In this document: positions 59,942 to 64,000 of the stretch, one piece after another
Position numbering within the stretch: the stretch's first letter is position 1
Layout: every line of letters starts with the position of its first letter
DNA from: Phlebiopsis flavidoalba
Taxonomy: Eukaryota > Basidiomycota > Agaricomycetes > Polyporales > Phanerochaetaceae
Direction of reading: 5' to 3'
Assembly (NCBI GenBank): GCA_035772785.1
Contig: JAOCPU010000045.1
Location: 62,001-126,000 of the forward strand
DNA: 64,000 nucleotides
Position numbers and translations under genes: made by a program
The notes under the pieces: generated by a model
Told to the model about the DNA's origin: nothing
The model's input: the letters and a program-made list of their open reading frames with translations, nothing else
The model's database searches: none

Positions 59942-62646
59942 CTACGCTCGAGTTTCCCGTCGATCCTTTCGCAGCATCTTGCCGTTGAGAGATTCCTTCC
60001 ACTCCCTGATGGTTTCTTTCCACGTCTTGAATCTTGCGTGCACACGTTCGGTATAAACTGTGGTATGGCGATCCTGCTTGTCTTGTGACACCGTGCCGTC
60101 TCGCTCGAGTGTAGAGCAACAAACAACTATCATGGCGAGCAAGATCAAAAGCACTGAAACCGATCGCGATTCTCCTCGTAATAGAGTCTGTGTCGTCGAA
60201 AGAAAACCACCATCATGGCGGCCAAGAAGGTGAGCATACTGCATATGTGTCATTGGTTAGATGCCATGTTGAGCCCAAAATAATGGTGCCAATACCTCCA
60301 AATGAAGAGCGCGGTTGGTAGACTGTGGTGTTGACAATGGGGGGGGGGCACGCGTCAGAGCAGGCCAGTACGCACAGTCTTAGTAGTATCCTTGAATGCC
60401 AACGCTAACTAAAGGCTAGGCTATTGCTACGGCTTGGAGGCCGATCAATCCCGCTCTTGCCGCTTGCTATGATATGTATTGCAACTGTAGAGTGTGAGCT
60501 GGAGGGGATTAACAGGAACCGATGATGTGCGTACGCGGGTCTCGGCTTGCACATGTGTGTGATGGCGATGGTGTCTCGTCAGGAATTTGACAGACGATGT
60601 AGTATGAACAGGCTGAGGACCGCGGAGATATAGCTGATGATTTATGTGCAGCGCCCCATTACGGCTAGACTGAGGCTGGTTGTCTATACTGTTGATGGCG
60701 AGGATATCCGACATTGGCAGAGAGTAACACAGTAGCCTAGAGGTTACCATGATCATCTGACTCGAGGTATCGTCAAAAACGCTCTCTCTGCGACTTACTG
60801 GTGTAATCGAGTTCTCCCAATCCCGCCGAAGTCCAGCAATAAGAGAATAACCTCCAGAAGTAGTAGTGGACGCTGTTATCCACATTACAGCTTCTCAAAC
60901 TCGTTCATGTATACCGTGGGCATAAAAGAAGAGTAGTACAGTGGTGAGATGATGTTGAAGAACCACGAACGTGGTCGATGAGAGGTGGACTCGCTGAGGT
61001 CCTGTATCGGACCGGTCCAGACGCGCACCGGGCTCGCCCCAGAATGACAGAAAACGATCCTATCTATTCCATTCATTAGCTTGATAGATTCTAGGCTCGA
61101 CGAGTGCTGTCATGACGTACACAATGCACTCAGCAAACGAGCTACATACTGGTTTGAGCGTCGAGTGTTTGATACATGCATCACTCAATGCTTACCAGCG
61201 ACACATGTGTCATTCGCATTCGCTACGCCGGCTGCTTGATATGTGTAAGTTGCTGTACGACTGAACTCGATTGAACTCATACATCTGACTTTTGCCTCCA
61301 CATTTTCGCAGCAGAACGACCGTTTCTGCGTCCCACGGAAACATCGATGTGCTCGAGGATTTGACCGTCAAATAATCTGCGATGGGTTTAAGCTAAGGTC
61401 AGCGAGATAAACAAATACATGTTGGGATCATACCACACAGGCCGTAATTGAATGCGCCCTGTAGCTCTTCGAGTCGCGGAATCTGATAATCCACGATGGC
61501 ATGGAAACATCTCAACGTGAATCCTTGCGGCACATGGGTATTTGAGTACCGACGAGTATGTCTAGATGCATTTTCAGCCGATGAAGACAATTGTGCGTGC
61601 TGTGGGTACCTACCCATGAATCCTGATGCCTACCAAAATTGACGGCCTTTGCGATGAGGCCTGTCCGTATAGAATCTTTTACTACAGTTTCTCGTGGGAG
61701 CAGCTATCACGTACCTAAATGATGCTCCGATTCAGCGGTTCTGTCTGCTTCAAGTTCGTCGGTAAGTAAGTCTTCGGTGACATCTGGACCATCGAGCCAA
61801 AAGATGCTTTGCTTCTGCATACTAGCGAAGTAGTATGCGATGACATTCTCTCCGTTCATTTTTGGCCCTTGTGACGCATACTTCGATGTCCGTAGGAACT
61901 CTATCGTCCTCGGTTTTGTATGCTTCTAATTGCTCTAAGATCTTGTCAGCACCGGCGGTGAGTTCCAGCAGAGATTCAGTGTCCAGCAGGTTCGTAAAAG
62001 TCATCAAGGGCTGCAGATGTTAGACGAGCATCATATAGGCCGAAGGCGAGATCCACACGTACCTTCTCTCGGTGATAAAATATTAGTTTTCCTTCCGGAC
62101 ATGTGAATGTATAAGGCGAGCCAGTCTGGCGGGACACCAGGTCTAATCCCAGCACACGTCAAAACCCAGGTTACCCGACGAGGACCGCTGGTAGTATCCC
62201 ACCTACCTATCATACTGATACTTCATTCCTGGAATTCTCCGACTTCCCCCTGAAAGGTCAACAGAACTATCGTAGAATAAGAACCTGCCACTGAGGTATG
62301 TATTTTCTAGACTTACTAGCGGATCTCCCGACGGTACTTGCGTCGCTGCGCATGGGTAGGTGCCCATACTGGAGAACCACACACCGTGGCACGATCGGTG
62401 CGGGATTGCCTTGGCGGGGCGGTGTTCCCCATTGGTGTCGCAGAATTTACAACAGGTGCGGCAGTGCCCAACCGCCCCCCTCCTGGAGGTGCACTGGTGT
62501 CAGAGGAAATGCCTGCCGCGGACGATGGCCATGATACAGGTCGAGGAGGGCTGCAGTAGCGTTTGCGCCCTGACTTGCGATGTCAGTCTATGACCTGCAC
62601 CAATCATGGCAGGTCCGCCGTTGATGGGCATCCCAATCGTAGACAT
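59942..62646 (-). CDS. WW-like/membrane-tail family protein, copy E
   Basis: Nearly complete. ATG 62646 opens MSTIGMPINGGPAMIGAGHR, like the N-terminus of copy F, then an Ala/Pro/Thr-rich part (SDTSAPPGGGRLGTAAPVV, about 62500). WW-like: DWLALYTFTCPEGKLIFYH (about 62090), GTACGT donor, then NLLDTESLLELTAGADKILE and QLEAYKTEDDRVPTDIEVC (about 61880). Helical middle LEELQGAFNYGLCG (about 61440), signature GEPGARLDRSD (about 61030), FMPTVYMNEFEKL, SLIAGLRRDWENSITPVS (about 60820), then LLSANVGYPRHQQY, membrane segments MLTFLAAMMVVFF and SVLLILLAMIVVCCSTLERD, and a charged tail TWKETIREWKESLNGKMLRK with the stop at 59942. Convergent with the P450. Most similar to D; the N-terminal exon join is inferred. 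Confidence 0.62.
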
Positions 62647-64000
62647 GTCGACGCTGGGAGGGTGGTCGCTGTACGGAAGATACGAATGTGGCGTAGAGAG
62701 GGGTACGGGTGGGGGTGCCCCTCTGGAGATGTCCATAAAGCCCTAGGATCCCGGGCTGTGGTGGCCTGCCACAGCCTCCCGTCTAGCAAGCAGCGAAGCT
62801 CCTTGTAAGGGTCTTCCTACACGCCTCTCTAGGGCATCGCCCCCCTGCGCGCAGACATCGATTGGTATGCCGCATGACCCTACTACAAGGGTTCGCGTCT
62901 ACCGCGCCGGCGGACGACCGTAGAGCCCTGCATTATGAACACGAGCGACAAGGTCGGCGCAAGCGATAACGGGTTGCAGAACATAGTACATATACCCGCC
63001 GGAAGGATCAGATACGCCAACCCTAGATGGAATTCGCGAGGATGCAGCGAGACGGACTCGTGTCTTCTAGGGTTACTTGTGTGAACAAACGCTGAGGCAT
63101 GCCGCCGAAATATGCCCATGGATCGTGAGGAGCGATCTGCGAGTACGAATAAGAGACTGGCGATGCATTTCGCACGCACGTCCATTGATATTGGCCGCCT
63201 GGGACGTCGATGGACTCGGATCAGCGAGGGGCTTGAACAAGCGCGAAGAGAGAAGAAACGAGAGATGGGTGTGCTCACATTCTTTCCACATTGACGACAA
63301 GTAAATCGAGATATCGGAGAGCTATGCATACTGTACAGGCAATGCTAGTTCGCCACACGGAACAATATGGATGGTTAGCAAAGACCACAAGGGTCAGGTA
63401 AGCCCTGGTAGTAAGCGGGGTCAGAGCCGCGCCGGTCCGGCGAGGCAGCTTTCGAAGGCATCACAAAATGAGTAAGGAGCTGCTACTTACCGTCCTTTAC
63501 TCCCATCAATAATTGCCATCGACCATAACATAAACATTTGCTAACCCGGTGCGGCTCGCGCCAACTAAGTACCGGCTGCGTAGCGCATACACGAAGATCG
63601 TGACAAAAGCCGGTGAAGAAAGGAGGGATCTGTTTGTCCAGCATTGCTCTGACAAGGTGGAGGCACGTTCTGCCAGCCTCGTCATCTTTACAGGGATACT
63701 GAATATATATATACAAGAATGTGAGATCCAAAAATCTCAGAATCCCCAGGAAGACATCCGAGTCCGCGCGACACACAGTGCGAACCTCAGAATTGGGTTT
63801 ATCAGTGGCCGATAGTTGACTGTATAACATAAACCGTATGTGCAAGACACGTATAGAAGCCAAACTTGTGAGGAACGAGGCCGCCCTATACATTGCTCAT
63901 ACCAGACCTTCCCCTTCTGTTTCAGGACTTGTCGTCTCATTGCGCTCTCCGATAGCTGCCCACCACACCCTGACTTTGTCCGTACACATGCGATACAATC
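62647..64000. other. No recognised gene
   Basis: About 1.35 kb to the window end. Several frames of 60-150 codons exist on both strands (for example minus 62883-63329 and 63483-63893), none with recognisable family sequence. The 5' region of copy E lies at its left side; a gene may begin beyond the window. Confidence 0.4.

Noticed and set aside
62883..63893. Two minus-strand open frames of 136-148 codons near the window end
   Set aside because: Low-complexity or unremarkable products, no conserved motif on either strand.

Overview
The window is nuclear DNA of a filamentous basidiomycete, most likely an Agaricomycete of the Rhizoctonia/Ceratobasidium type. Evidence: genes made of short exons split by introns of about 45-70 nt with GTRNGT donors and YAG acceptors; a Plavaka-type DNA transposon; a DUF6532 protein; and many copies of a basidiomycete family with a WW-like N-terminus and a membrane-spanning tail. 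The assignment to genus is inference. No rRNA, tRNA, CRISPR array or bacterial-style operon was recognised.

Layout. 1-6.1 kb (+): the 3' part of a PHD/chromodomain gene, an unrecognised spliced gene and AFI1 (Afi1/SPA domain). 6.4-15.5 kb (-): two WW-like/membrane paralogues (one lacking its N-terminal half), a 1.9 kb gene-poor stretch and a DUF6532 gene. 15.7-19.25 kb (+): Plavaka transposase. 19.5-21.9 kb: GC-rich island with direct repeats, ending in a run of consecutive palindromes. 22.2-25.4 kb: an unrecognised Cys-containing protein (+) and a WW-like paralogue lacking its C-terminal half (-). 26.3-37 kb (-): MCM10, a LIM protein, a secreted-type carboxylesterase and an XPG/FEN1-family nuclease. 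37.5-41.9 kb (+): coatomer alpha subunit, divergent from the nuclease. 42.06-42.63 kb: a MITE with long inverted repeats and a TA target duplication. 43.1-53.3 kb (+): a WW-like paralogue, RAD52 and two tandem old-yellow-enzyme genes. 53.5-62.6 kb: two WW-like paralogues (-) on either side of a cytochrome P450 (+). 62.6-64 kb: nothing recognised.

Nearly every conserved gene, including single-copy housekeeping genes (COPA, MCM10, RAD52, AFI1), changes reading frame several times through +1 insertions while splice sites and protein conservation remain intact. The simplest reading is an insertion-rich, poorly polished assembly rather than mass pseudogenisation. Gene extents below were therefore built by following conserved protein sequence across frames, and the broken state of the repeat-family genes cannot be taken as real decay.

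Working relations: MCM10 (replication initiation), RAD52 (recombination) and the XPG-type nuclease are three DNA-metabolism genes within 22 kb; MCM10 and RAD52 both have ACGCGT (MCB-like) motifs upstream. AFI1 and COPA act in vesicle traffic and polarity. The carboxylesterase, P450 and OYE pair are catabolic or xenobiotic enzymes. Six WW-like/membrane paralogues on both strands, next to transposon relics, make up the main accessory content.
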